A stretch of DNA of 10,045 nucleotides from Euperipatoides rowelli. Its lineage: Eukaryota; Onychophora; Udeonychophora; Euonychophora; Peripatopsidae. The DNA is taken from NCBI GenBank assembly GCA_003024985.2, contig PXIH01S0023495.1; one strand, 5' to 3'. Positions 1-8,816 of the stretch are shown one piece after another. The notes below the pieces were generated by a model. It made no database searches and was not told where the DNA came from. It saw nothing but the letters and a program-made list of their open reading frames with translations. Positions within the stretch are counted from its first letter, which is position 1, and the number at the start of each line of letters is the position of its first letter. Both the position numbers and the translations under genes were made by a program.

Positions 1-313
1 CATGCTTAAAATATCCACAGACCTACACTGTAACTAGCTTCACTACTTTATTTATTGACCTATTCAAAAATAAAAACAAACCAATTATAACAATTAAAAT
101 ACTAGCCCATATTCTTATAGTTAAACTAAACAATACTTAAATACCGGTACATCAAAGCTATTTTGTAAAAATTAATGCAGGTGAATTATGGTGTAATTTT
201 ATGCACAGTTCAAAGAGGATTAAGTCATTTGATATGCTAAAACAGCTACTTTTAATCTTGTAATACTATTTTGATTTCTATTCATTCAACAAGAGAATAT
301 TTAATTGCCATAC
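1..313 (-). other. GCDH: Partial GCDH intron (phase 1), left edge of window
   Basis: This AT-rich sequence follows the donor GTATGG at 313-308. Reading on from the exon adds only nine codons before TGA and lacks the conserved THDIHALILG C-terminus, so it is intron and the terminal coding exon lies off the left edge. I see no gene, repeat or RNA in it beyond an 8-bp palindrome TACCGGTA near 143-150. Confidence 0.85.
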
Positions 314-474
314 CTTCATATGTGTTAACAGCTTCTAAATTCATTACATGTCTAATAACGTGATATTCGTCAGATATTCCATTGCCTCCTAGCATATCCC
401 TGGCTTGTCGGGAAATATCTAAAGATTTCCCACAGGAATTCCTTTTGATCAGAGAAACCATTTCAGGAGTAGCT
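314..474 (-). CDS. GCDH: Glutaryl-CoA dehydrogenase, exon with ACAD signature and catalytic Glu
   Basis: The first base completes the Lys codon split with 1838-1963. Then follow 53 codons beginning [20 protein letters not shown] and ending NLEAVNTYE, plus one G of the next Gly codon. The stretch from DMLGGNG to VMN fits the second acyl-CoA dehydrogenase signature (acidic, x2, GG, x, G, I, x2, E, x4, R, x3, N) exactly. The last whole codon, GAA at 317-315, encodes the Glu of the TYEG motif, known from human GCDH as the catalytic base (Glu370 of the mature enzyme). The Arg of VIRH corresponds to human Arg402, altered in a common glutaric aciduria type I allele, and is intact here. The acceptor TCTTTTAG ends at 475; the donor GTATGG at 313-308 is weaker than the others. 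The remaining C-terminus (family sequence starting G-THDIH) is not in the window. About 47 of 53 residues match the human protein as I recall it. Confidence 0.97.
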
Positions 475-1837
475 CTAAAAGAAAATTTTTTAAAAAACTT
501 TAATTGACTACTTTATACCCGGTTTGTTCTAAATGAAAGAAATAACATTATGTTGCAATTATACAAATTATATTTTTAAGGACCAATAAATACTTTTTTA
601 TAAAATGCTGTAGAAAAAATTAAAAAACAAAACAAAAAAACAAGCTATTGCCAGGGACCAAAATATTTTAAAACAGGCTCTGTTTTGTGTGCTATTTCGA
701 GCTCTGTATGAGCATTTATCATTTTGATAAAAGAGTGAAATATGAAACTATATCTCCAGTGTAAAAAAGCTAAAAAAATTCTACTCTTTGCCGGAAAATA
801 AAAATAATTGTTTTGTTTTTTTATATCAAGGAATCAGAAAGTTCCCTTTGCGATGAGCCCTAATTTAAATGATTAACTCAATTATGTTTTATAAAATTTA
901 GTAGAGTTTGCCCCACATCCAAGGCCATGTGTGCTTGGTGACTTATGCTCAACATATTGTGCAGTGGAAAATAGTAAAATGATTTTTAAGCTAAAGAAAC
1001 AAATATTCATTACTATTCCTCAAGTCATAGAGTATAAATATTACTATCGTATTCTATTTATGTAATATTTACAAATATCAAAAAAAAAAAAAAAAAAAAT
1101 TGATAAAGTTATAGCTACATACAAAATATTCAATCATATGATAATGGCACTATGCTATAAATGACTAAATTCCGAAAGTTGTGAGCAATATTATGTCTGT
1201 AAATGTTCAATAACTATAATATTTTATCAATGGGCACAAGGATTGCCTGGGATGGATGTTTATTGGCAATTGGTCATGGATATGGTCTGTTGGTTACGTG
1301 AATTGCTCTCAAGTCATAGTTTAACTGAAGTTTTTAGTTAAGCATGATAATTAAAGCATAGTAGCTGGATGTGTGGTCATAAGTAATGATAAGTAATGCG
1401 GTCACTGTATTGCTGGTAATTGGGTTGCTGGAAACAACATATCTAGCATATACATATATATTTCATTCCAATCTTTCTTTTGCTTATTTCTTTTTCTGTT
1501 ATACGTTGTACTTGCTGTTTATATAAAGTATAAATACAGTATATACATGCAGTACATTTTTTAAAAATATTTTTATTAGTATTTATTTCTGCAAAATATA
1601 TATCATTGAAATGGTGTCATAAACCAACTAAACACAAGATGCAGACTCTAATATAAGCTTTTGGAAACATTATTTTAAGTTAAATGATGTGAAAAAAATG
1701 AGGTGAAACATAAATTTTAAAAATAAATAAAAACCAGATGTGATAAATAATGATTGGTAAATAACAATGATAATAATGGAAAATTAAATATACAGTACAT
1801 TGTGCAAATTCAACTAAAAAAAACAACAACAACTTAC
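475..1837 (-). other. GCDH: GCDH intron, 1363 bp, phase 2
   Basis: This is a GT-AG intron between the 1838-1963 and 314-474 exons. Most of it is low-complexity AT-rich DNA. Two stretches are of higher complexity than their surroundings: about 640-960 and about 1225-1440. Neither gives a long open frame or a repeat family I recognise. It contains an A20 run at 1080-1099 and a tandem pair of the 10-mer ATAAGTAATG at 1379-1398. Confidence 0.9.
1080..1099 (+). repeat. A20 homopolymer, possible tail of a retroposed insertion
   Basis: Twenty consecutive A residues are followed directly by TTGATAAA (1100-1107). The same 8-mer occurs upstream at 724-731. A tail plus flanking direct repeat is the expected layout of a LINE-mobilised insertion spanning about 732-1099 on the plus strand. 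No Pol III A/B boxes or coding remnant are visible, and an 8-mer of this composition can recur by chance within a few hundred bases, so only the homopolymer itself is certain. Confidence 0.4.
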
Positions 1838-1963
1838 TTTCCTTCATCTTTTAGTCTTCCTACTTGTAGACAAGCCTGTAGGCTAATAGAAATCTCAGTA
1901 AGCATATCAGCCATTTTCTTCTGTATTAATTGATTTTTGGCTAATGGACGATTAAACTGTAAT
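1838..1963 (-). CDS. GCDH: Glutaryl-CoA dehydrogenase, internal exon (C-terminal helical domain)
   Basis: The first base (A) completes the Arg codon split with 2051-2154. It is followed by 41 codons beginning [20 protein letters not shown] and ending GRLKDEG, then AA of a Lys codon. The block R-x-Q-F-x-x-P-L-A-x-N-Q-L-I-Q-x-K-x-A-D-M is the family's conserved C-terminal-domain helix; in acyl-CoA dehydrogenases the Arg and Gln-Phe of this motif contact the FAD of the neighbouring subunit in the homotetramer. The acceptor TTTCCTTCAG ends at 1964 and the donor GTAAGT occupies 1837-1832. Both flanking introns are phase 2. Reading into the intron meets TAA at once, so the donor is certain. The exon is intact, with conservative differences from the human protein as recalled, such as Ser-Ile-Ser where human has a Thr-Leu-Gly-type sequence. 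Confidence 0.96.
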
Positions 1964-2050
1964 CTGAAGGAAATGAAAAGTATTTCATAGAAATTTTCTT
2001 AAAGAGAAACAAATCAAATATAGAAAACAGGTAAACAAATTATATTTTAC
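1964..2050 (-). other. GCDH: Short GCDH intron, 87 bp, phase 2
   Basis: This intron has donor GTAAAA and acceptor TTTCCTTCAG with a clear pyrimidine tract. Its length is divisible by three, but reading through from the exon gives AGG then TAA at once, so retention would truncate the protein before the last helices rather than add residues in frame. It is by far the shortest intron seen here, of a size suited to intron-definition splicing. Confidence 0.95.
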
Positions 2051-2154
2051 CTATCCAAAGTGTACTGCCTAGCAGTCTCTAGACAAAATTCAGCTGCTCC
2101 AAGAGCACCCCAAGCAATACCATACCTTGCATTATTTAAGCAACCAAATGGACC
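2051..2154 (-). CDS. GCDH: Glutaryl-CoA dehydrogenase, internal exon (start of C-terminal helical domain)
   Basis: This exon has 34 codons plus two bases. It opens [20 protein letters not shown] and closes ETARQYTLD plus AG of an Arg codon. It follows the 8817-9030 exon in phase 0 across a 6662-bp intron, so the protein runs ...[14 protein letters not shown]..., matching GCDH without gap. In the acyl-CoA dehydrogenase fold this is the transition from the beta-barrel to the first long helix of the C-terminal domain; the [11 protein letters not shown] block is strongly kept in GCDH orthologues and separates it from medium- and short-chain acyl-CoA dehydrogenases. The acceptor is AAATAG ending at 2155, with an unusually weak pyrimidine tract; the donor is GTAAAA at 2050-2045. 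The Arg codon AG|A is completed by the next exon. The exon is short but fully open, with near-unambiguous similarity over its length. Confidence 0.96.
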
Positions 2155-3496
2155 CTATTTAAATCAGAATTATTAAAAATGTTTTAAAACAACGTAACTT
2201 TATTTTTTTTAGGTAGAAAAGTTAATAAATAAAAATTGGTAACGATTAATTTATTTAACTCCAGGAAGTCTTTGAAATTTAGAGGATTAGATTTATTGAG
2301 CTTTTAAAGTTAAATTAAGATTAGTTAGAGTTTTCCTAATTTGGGATAACAGGGTTATTTCAAAATGACTCATTAATTTATTGCTACTGCAAATAGGAAC
2401 TATAAATACATTAAACTTAAATTGCATATTTAATCTTGTGATTAAAAATATCCAAAAGTTAATATTGATTTAATAACTTACTTGTTAATAAAATTTAAAA
2501 ATATCCTCAACAGTTTAACTCTTTTAAAACAGCCATTAAAATATCACAGTATGCAGCATTTTAGCCATGATTTAATATAATTATCTCATTTAAAAGCAGT
2601 AATTGCAATAATTTATGATTTAACTTCATGCAAATTTGAATTAATTTGCATATTTTTAATGTAATTATGGCACATTAAAAGAAATAAACGAACAAATAAA
2701 TTACCTATTTTTTCAAATTTCCAATTTTTTTTTATTAGTTTTTTTTATTAATATGTATGACAATATATGACATATTCAGTCCCCCACTCCCACATAACAA
2801 ATATTTTATAACAGTTATGCATTATCAAACATCAAATTTTATTTTAATCGTCACGGTCAGAAGTATAATAAAGTTGTGCTTTCTTATTTTTCAGCACAAT
2901 ACTTTCAATATTGTGCACCTGAGTTTTCCATTGGGATCACATGTTACAAATGTTTAATCTGCATAATTCCATCCTTTTGGAATAAGTACAATGACTGCTA
3001 TTAAAACATAAGTCATTCATACACTTCATTTTATAATAAAAATTGTTTTCACTCTCAACTTTCTAATATGTGACATAAAAAGTGATTCAAACCCTTATGG
3101 GAAGCAGACTTATTGGAAAAAAATTTCTCCTGGCTTTAGACTTTGAAAATTTTTTCAATGCTAAGGCTGCAGTACTTATGAAAAAATAAGTAAAATAGGA
3201 ATTTATTGCTTCATTATATGATGAAAACATTTTCTTTTATCGTTTTTAAAAAATATAGGATCAAAAAGGTTAATAAGAACCTATTATAGACAAATTAGAA
3301 AATTTAAAATTAAGAAGCACTTTGATTATTAAATAAACATGAACTGACATGTACAGTAATTTTCAAAAAAATTTATTACTAAATATTGTCCAAAATATGA
3401 CACCCCAAATTCATTAAAAAAAAAAATAACAGCCTTGTATGGCAATATTTATATATATTTTAAAAAAAAACTGTTAAAAAAAGTTAACAATATTTG

Positions 3497-3510
3497 CCAG
3501 TAGATGGCAA
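3497..3510 (+). promoter_or_regulatory. CTCF-core-like motif
   Basis: CCAGTAGATGGCAA matches the conserved bilaterian CTCF core CCASYAGRKGGCRS at 13 of 14 positions; the mismatch is the final base. It sits in an AT-rich intronic background where so G/C-bearing a match is less expected. A match allowing one mismatch could still occur by chance with appreciable probability (my rough estimate is one in several to one in ten) in 10 kb on two strands, so this is a candidate only. Confidence 0.3.
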
Positions 3511-6166
3511 TAGCGTCATTATTCTCAAAATTATAAGCTTTTTATTATTTTTTTTTACACCGTATTTATTTCATTGTACAATGTACAATAAAGAGAATGA
3601 GTACATACTGTAAATACCTAATAATAAAGACAGCATACAATTACCTATAGTCAATTGGAATAAACAGCTATCCAACTTGGATTTAAAAAACTCATCTTGT
3701 CAATTCCTTAGCTATCAAAAGTCTATCTACTCAACAGCAAAATCACAATTTTTATCTATTGCTAAAATAGTATAAAAAAAATTATGACATAACAGGCTGC
3801 GGAATTAACGGGTGCACAGGTGCAAAATGCTTCCTAGAAATCATTGATAGCATCCAACTATTTATATCTTGTGAGGTAATAAATGCACCCTTAGTAAACA
3901 CCCAATATAAGACAATTTCTAAAATATGGTTTATGTTTAAATAAAATAAATAAATGTTTAGGGACGAAAATTTTGGATAGGATGGTGGCGATATGCGCCT
4001 AAAAATTCTAAATGCTGTCTTTATAAAGTTACAAGGATGGGAAATTGCGTTTCGGATTTTTTTTTTTTTTTACAATACTTAAAAGTTATTTAACTAGACA
4101 AATCCTAATTAAATGTAAACCTCTTACTTTTCAAAAGATATCTGCAAAATTAAAGAATATACAGTACCGGTACCAAGAGATTTTTATTTAATCTTATACG
4201 GTAGTGTTAACTGTCTTATTATTTACATGTAAAAAAAGGTTGTACTTTAATTTATTTTAATGACTGACGGCTGAACAGAACATACTGCATTACGTTCCTA
4301 TCATTCTATTACAAAGGTTTTAAAAAAAAGTAGTTAGTTTTTAAATAAAATCATTTGATCTACTGATAAAACTATAATTTATTGTGCATGCACTATTCTT
4401 ATACTAGCACATGCAATAAAAAAATCACATCTAATATATTTAGTTAAAACTATGTTTAAATCTTTTCAACCTATCCCTTTTATGGTTCAGTAATTATCTT
4501 GCAATTTGCATTATTTATTAAATTATTGTAATAGGAAATCATGGTAAATAATTAGAAATATATTTTAGGTTTATGATCCTGTTGATTTCAAATATATACG
4601 ATTAGTGGGGATTTTTCGATAATACAGGTGAGCATTTTTTTTTTTTTTTGAAGTTGATAAATGTTTCAAGTCAATGTTAAAGATTGGGCCTTGTTGCATA
4701 ATCATAAAACACACAGACAAATAATAAATATTGTACAGCATATTCAGGGAAAAATAACGAACTGCAATTTAAATCTCTAAATGAGAGTTTTAAGATTAAA
4801 TGAACAAGTAAAAAAAAAAGTTGCTCTAAATTTACCCTATTTTTAATTTTTTTTTAAATAAATTCTATTTATATCAGAAAAATAATTATATATAAGAATA
4901 ATAATGTGTATTCAGTTACAATACACATAAGAATTCACCTTATAAATATAATTACAGTATTTAATATTTCATAATTAGAACAAAAACTAAAAATATACAT
5001 GTAGTATATAAAACTTTCATTATTTTAATTGACATAAGAAATCGATTAGTTACAAAGCTAAAAAAAGAGTTTAAGAATTATTACACCCAAAATTATATTT
5101 GCATTTAAATTTTCATTTTCAACAATATAAAATCGTACTTTTAGTTTTGTGAAAATAAAATTATTCTATACTTTAAACTACAAGTCATCCCTCCTTTCTC
5201 TTTTTTTTTAATTAAGCATATATTCAAATTAAAATTGCTTACTATTAAAATGAATGGTCTAAGATACTAAGCTTATTATTATTAGCCTACATTCCTGAAC
5301 TATTATTTCATTCAATAATTAAGAAATTGTAAAAAAAAAAAAGTTTAATTAATGCCTCTTAATTAATATTTACATATTGGTACAATTAGAAAAATGATGT
5401 GAGGGTCCATCAAAAATGGTCCGAGGATGCTGCTTGAAACTTGTCAAAGAAAATAATTCCCATTTTGTAAAAAACAAAACAAAACAAGAATTTCATGCCT
5501 GGTATTATCTACCGCATTGATTTGATAGACTACAACTTAGGAAGTCTAGTACAAAGTCTAGCAGAAGCAGTCAATTTATAATCATCTGTTTTTACAGCTA
5601 ATGGGCTAGTTAATGTCCAGTCTAAATAAAAAATTAGAATTTCATATTAGATTACGAAATTTGCTACCCGTATTAGTTTTAATTGAAATTGTTTTAATCT
5701 TTAAATTTAAGCTTACCCAAGGGTGCATGTTTTGCACCCAATTATCCTCTCATATGGTCAAACATTGCACCCAACCGTAAATACACAATTTCCAGACCTG
5801 TAATAATAATGACACCTTAGGCCTTTTACTTTTAATAATGTCAGCTTGGGATCTTAGTATGGCCTCTTGATTCCATCGTCTACTCCTGAGTTTGTCACAT
5901 CGCCCTCCTCAATCTAGGACATGGCCAATGTTGAACAAAGACAACATTTTAAGGACATCATTGGGAATTCCAAGCATGATATTCATTTATTTATATATTT
6001 AATATATTAATCTCCAGGATAGAGCTATTACTTAATATAATGTTGGTCACAGCAAGGAATAAATTACAGAATAATAACTCAGTAAGATGGTTATCAATTC
6101 TATTCAACATGTTTAAAAGCTAAAAATACTATTTGTAAGCACTAGAAAGGTTAATAATATTGTAAA

Positions 6167-6758
6167 CTAGCTTTCGTACCCGGAGTTGCCCGGGTGTCCA
6201 TTGCCCAGTTATCCCCCCCCCCCTCCACCCCAAAAAATCCAAAACTTTATTTCTATTGTCTACACTATGGAACCTATCCCCATGCCAAATATGTACTCTG
6301 TGCCATGTTGGGAAGTATGCTAAACAATTATGGGTCATTTACCCCCCACCAAAAAAAAATGCTAAAGTCTATTTTCATTGTCTACACTATGGAACCTACC
6401 TACATGCCAAATTTAAAGTTTGTGTTATGTTGGGAAGTATGCTAAACACTACCGGGTCACTTGCTCCTCCCCCCCCCAAAAAAAAAAAAGTACATAAGTC
6501 TATTTTCATTGTCTACACTATGAAACCTGCCCACATGCCAAATTTCAAATTTCTGCTATGTTGGGAAGTATGCTAAACACTACCGGGTCATTTGCTCCAT
6601 CCCCCCGCCCACCCCAAAAAAATCCAAAACTCGATTTTCATTGTTGATACAATGAAACCTAACCACATTCCAAATTTGTGCTATTTTGGGAAGTATGCTC
6701 AAAATGATCACCAACTAACAAACTTGTAACAAACAAACTTTCTGCTTTACATATTAGA
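6167..6758 (-). mobile_element. Probable non-autonomous Helitron with internal tandem repeats
   Basis: Read on the minus strand, the element starts TCTAATATGTAAAGCAG (from 6758) and continues AAAGTTTGTTTG, resembling the TC...TAATATTATAAAG...AAGTTTGTTTG type of 5' end common in animal Helitrons. It ends with the hairpin ACCCGG-GCAACT-CCGGGT (6195-6178), a 7-nt spacer ACGAAAG, and CTAG (6170-6167). A hairpin about 11 nt before a terminal CTRR is the hallmark of a Helitron 3' end. The flanking bases on the minus strand are A before TC (6759) and T after CTAG (6166), as expected for insertion between A and T without duplication. There is no Rep/helicase coding sequence, so it would be a non-autonomous copy. 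The 3' end is the firmer boundary; the exact 5' base is less sure because the family start is often a few bases longer. Confidence 0.72.
6213..6710 (-). repeat. Four tandem units of about 125 bp inside the Helitron
   Basis: The plus-strand landmark TTGGGAAGTATGCT begins at 6308, 6430, 6561 and 6686 (the last copy within a slightly diverged context), giving periods of 122, 131 and 125 bp. A second landmark, ATTG(T)CTACACTATG-like, begins at 6255, 6377, 6508 and 6640. Each unit also has ACATGCCAAATTT or a close variant, and starts with a C-run followed by an A-run whose length changes account for most of the period variation. The fourth unit is the most diverged. The short open frames on both strands here (for example 6194-6445, 6256-6576 and minus 6129-6338) follow the repeat and carry no recognisable domain. 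Confidence 0.88.
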
Positions 6759-6963
6759 TACAGTAGGCTACATTATAGCCTGTAGTTTAGACTAAGGATG
6801 AAATATTTGAGCAATTATTACATAGAAAATAGCATATTAAAATTAAAGGCAAATTTGGCAATATTTAATATCCGAAAGATTATTAAATATAAAAGAACTT
6901 TTAATGCTTCACACGATGGCACATAGTTGGCGCCACAAAAGCTGGGAGATGGTTTGGTTTTAA

Positions 6964-7026
6964 GGGGGGAGGAAAATGGTTAGGGTGGGTAAAGGGTTTG
7001 TTGGTTAAGTGGGAGAAAAGGGTGGG
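6964..7026 (+). other. G-rich tract with extended-loop G-quadruplex potential
   Basis: Runs of three or more G lie at 6964-6969, 6983-6985, 6987-6989, 6994-6996, 7011-7013, 7020-7022 and 7024-7026. Two clusters of three runs with short loops are separated by 14 nt, so a four-run quadruplex would need one long loop. The G strand is the template strand for GCDH; the transcript would be C-rich here. Confidence 0.4.
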
Positions 7027-7332
7027 TTTGGTCTAAACCGGCTAACATGTCAATGACTCCGGAGATAAGGAGCAGCTGAATTTCATCATTCATTCAAAGT
7101 CTATGTACGGACATTGGTGAAACCAACATCACAGTACTGAATTATAAAACTACGATCCTTTTCAAATGGCTTCTGAATCATACAAAAAATTCAGATCACA
7201 GTGGAAACAAGCAGATGCCAATGAGAGCTTTTATCCAGATCTTCTCCAGACAGCTAGCTTAGCATGTGACCTAGCAGTCTTACTCTAAAACAACCAGCAG
7301 AATGTAGCAGAATGTTCATAAGACTCCAATGG

Positions 7333-7357
7333 AGGTTGGCACCTAGTGTGCCAACCT
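7333..7357. repeat. 10-bp inverted repeat, 5-nt loop
   Basis: AGGTTGGCAC (7333-7342) and GTGCCAACCT (7348-7357) are perfect complements around CTAGT. The stem is G/C-containing in a region where most hairpins are pure A/T. Function unknown; it could be part of a degraded mobile element. Confidence 0.6.
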
Positions 7358-8291
7358 ACAGCCAGCCTAGATATTTTTTCACTGGCAAAATGTCCCAACA
7401 TGTCTTCAGCAACGTCATTATCGCTCATAAATTAGTATTCACATCTGTCATATTGACTTACCAGCGAACATTCATTCTTACATAAGTTATCCATAATTAA
7501 TATCTCTTAGTGCCAAAATATTATTTATTAATTATATTTAGGAATTAATTTTTTTCTAATTTCATAGAACATTCTATTGAATATAAACTTATGTTAAATC
7601 TAATCATTGGTTTCTAAGTATTCTTTACTTAAGTATTCATTATTTTTAATACTGTTTTATTGACCAGATAAGTTAGGCTTGGAAAACAGATAATCCCTTC
7701 CGATTTATTTTAATAACTTTTTTCATAAATTTATAGAAATCAGGATATACAAAAATATTAAGATATCTCTCTCTCTCTACTTATAACAATGACTGAATCA
7801 CATGAAATCTCCAGGCTGCTTTCTAAAAATTGTGCCATCATTACTTGTATATCTATGGTGCAGCCGACCTACTAAAGGCCGGTTGCCTATTACAATGCAG
7901 TATACTAATTACATAACTTTAAATATGTCTAAATTCCAGTTATTTATGTTTTGTTCATTTGTTATCGACTATATATTTATGGATCTGGAATGCAAACAAA
8001 CCTTATAATTTTAATATTCCATTATAAAATAGTAATTAATGAATCAATATAAATAATCAGAATATACCATACACATAAATGTACAGTATAAATTCTTTAC
8101 GTTAGAAGGGTACTAATAAGCTCTCTATTTTTAATGACAAATATTAAATGTCAAGCAGCTGATTGGGAACCAATACCATATTTTTGATACATTTAGCCAT
8201 TCCAAACTTTGTCGCAAGTTTGGTTTATCTCTGTTAACCAAATTATTTTATTTAAATATACTGCATCAGACTTAGAATATGCAAAAAAATG

Positions 8292-8339
8292 AAATGTTTA
8301 TACATAAGAAACCAGAGGGTTTCTTATGTATAAACATTT
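8292..8339. repeat. Perfect 22-bp inverted repeat with 4-nt loop
   Basis: Positions 8292-8313 and 8318-8339 are exact reverse complements around the loop AGAG. The arms begin AAATGTTTATACATAAG. Pairing could continue by two bases beyond one G-G mismatch (8291/8340). In the pre-mRNA (minus strand) it would form a long perfect stem with a CTCT loop. The loop is short for a typical animal microRNA precursor and no basal stem of normal length is obvious. It could also be a snap-back sequencing or assembly artefact, or a small foldback element. Confidence 0.85.
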
Positions 8340-8816
8340 GATGCAATTTTGTTTTATTCACAAATAGAGATGAGAATATTTCCTATGATGTCAAAGCAGG
8401 GTATAAATTGTTCCATTGTTCTTCATGTGTGTACACATAGATTGAATTTCTGACAATTTTCCTTATTCAATAATGCTATAAATAAACTACTGTCAATAAT
8501 TACCTCCAGAAATTGCCCAACTTTCATAATGTTTTATTACTTGTTTATAAACCTAATGTTACTTTGATTAATATTAACAAGTCATTACTTATACAATTTA
8601 TTCAGCTCTTTAAAATATTTTTTCTTTTAAAAACTGAGTCCATCAATTATCTTAAATCGGTGTAGTTTCATCTTTAAAAAAAAAGGGTATGTCTGAAATT
8701 AAATTGTAGAAAATTAATACAATGTACCGTATATCAGGAAAGTCTTTACATATTTTAAATAGGCTTCATTAAAAATGCTAAGAAAATAAAAATGTGGAAA
8801 AAAAAAAACTACTTAC

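Larger units (their letters stand above)
6900..7440. other. Higher-complexity intronic block, unidentified
   Basis: Between AT-rich flanks lies about 540 bp with a more even base composition. It contains GTTGGCGCCAC near 6928, a G-rich tract at 6964-7026, a plus-strand open frame of 40 codons from ATG 7166 to TAA 7286-7288 (starting MASESYKKFRSQWKQADANE), and a 10-bp inverted repeat at 7333-7357. I do not recognise the peptide or the DNA as a known family. It could be an old transposon or SINE, a pseudogene fragment, or a conserved intronic element. No splice sites clearly bound an exon. Confidence 0.3.
2155..8816 (-). other. GCDH: Long GCDH intron, 6662 bp, phase 0
   Basis: This GT-AG intron separates the exon ending AEGLA from the exon starting GPFGC. 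About 2155-5390 is almost uniformly AT-rich with many homopolymer runs (T15 at 4057-4071 and at 4635-4649) and no gene on either strand; it holds the CTCF-like site at 3497-3510. About 5400-5960 has higher complexity without a recognisable product. Then come a probable Helitron (6167-6758), a higher-complexity block with a G-rich tract (about 6900-7440), and more AT-rich sequence with a perfect hairpin at 8292-8339. The open frames at 2757-2957 and 7802-8008 on the plus strand look like chance frames. Confidence 0.93.

Noticed and set aside
1-313. Possible terminal GCDH exon at the left edge.
   Set aside because: No minus-strand frame reads THDIHALILG or the following helix; the stretch is AT-rich with stops.
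2894-2916. GCACAATA / TATTGTGC hairpin competing with TTGTGCT at 2874-2880.
   Set aside because: Short A/T-rich arms; such alternatives are common by chance here, and there is no gene on that strand to regulate.
2757-2957. 66-codon plus-strand open frame.
   Set aside because: Its composition is that of translated AT-rich DNA (Ile, Phe, Asn, Thr); no domain, no initiation context and no splice partners.
4057-4071. T15 run (and T15 at 4635-4649) as the tail of a minus-strand retroelement.
   Set aside because: The sequence on the side where the element body would lie is plain AT-rich DNA and no flanking duplication was seen.
4164-4173. GTACCGGTAC palindrome (and GTGCATGCAC at 4384-4393).
   Set aside because: Ten-base palindromes are expected several times by chance in 10 kb and neither lies in a recognisable element.
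5721-5739. GGGTGCA / TGCACCC hairpin with 5-nt loop, with further GCACCC copies at 5768 and 3886.
   Set aside because: A seven-base stem is too short to stand out, and the scattered copies have no regular spacing.
5905-5940. Minus-strand reading with NIGHVLD near 5935-5915, reminiscent of the GHVLR segment near the end of LINE reverse transcriptase ORFs.
   Set aside because: Only a handful of residues, followed by a stop, with no reverse transcriptase motifs nearby.
6129-6576. Open frames of 69-106 codons on both strands.
   Set aside because: They are repeated reading of the tandem units in the Helitron (recurrent IVYTMEP-like segments), not a coding gene.
7802-8008. 68-codon plus-strand open frame.
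   Set aside because: Hydrophobic, AT-driven composition and no recognisable motif; it sits inside the GCDH intron on the other strand. Probably chance.
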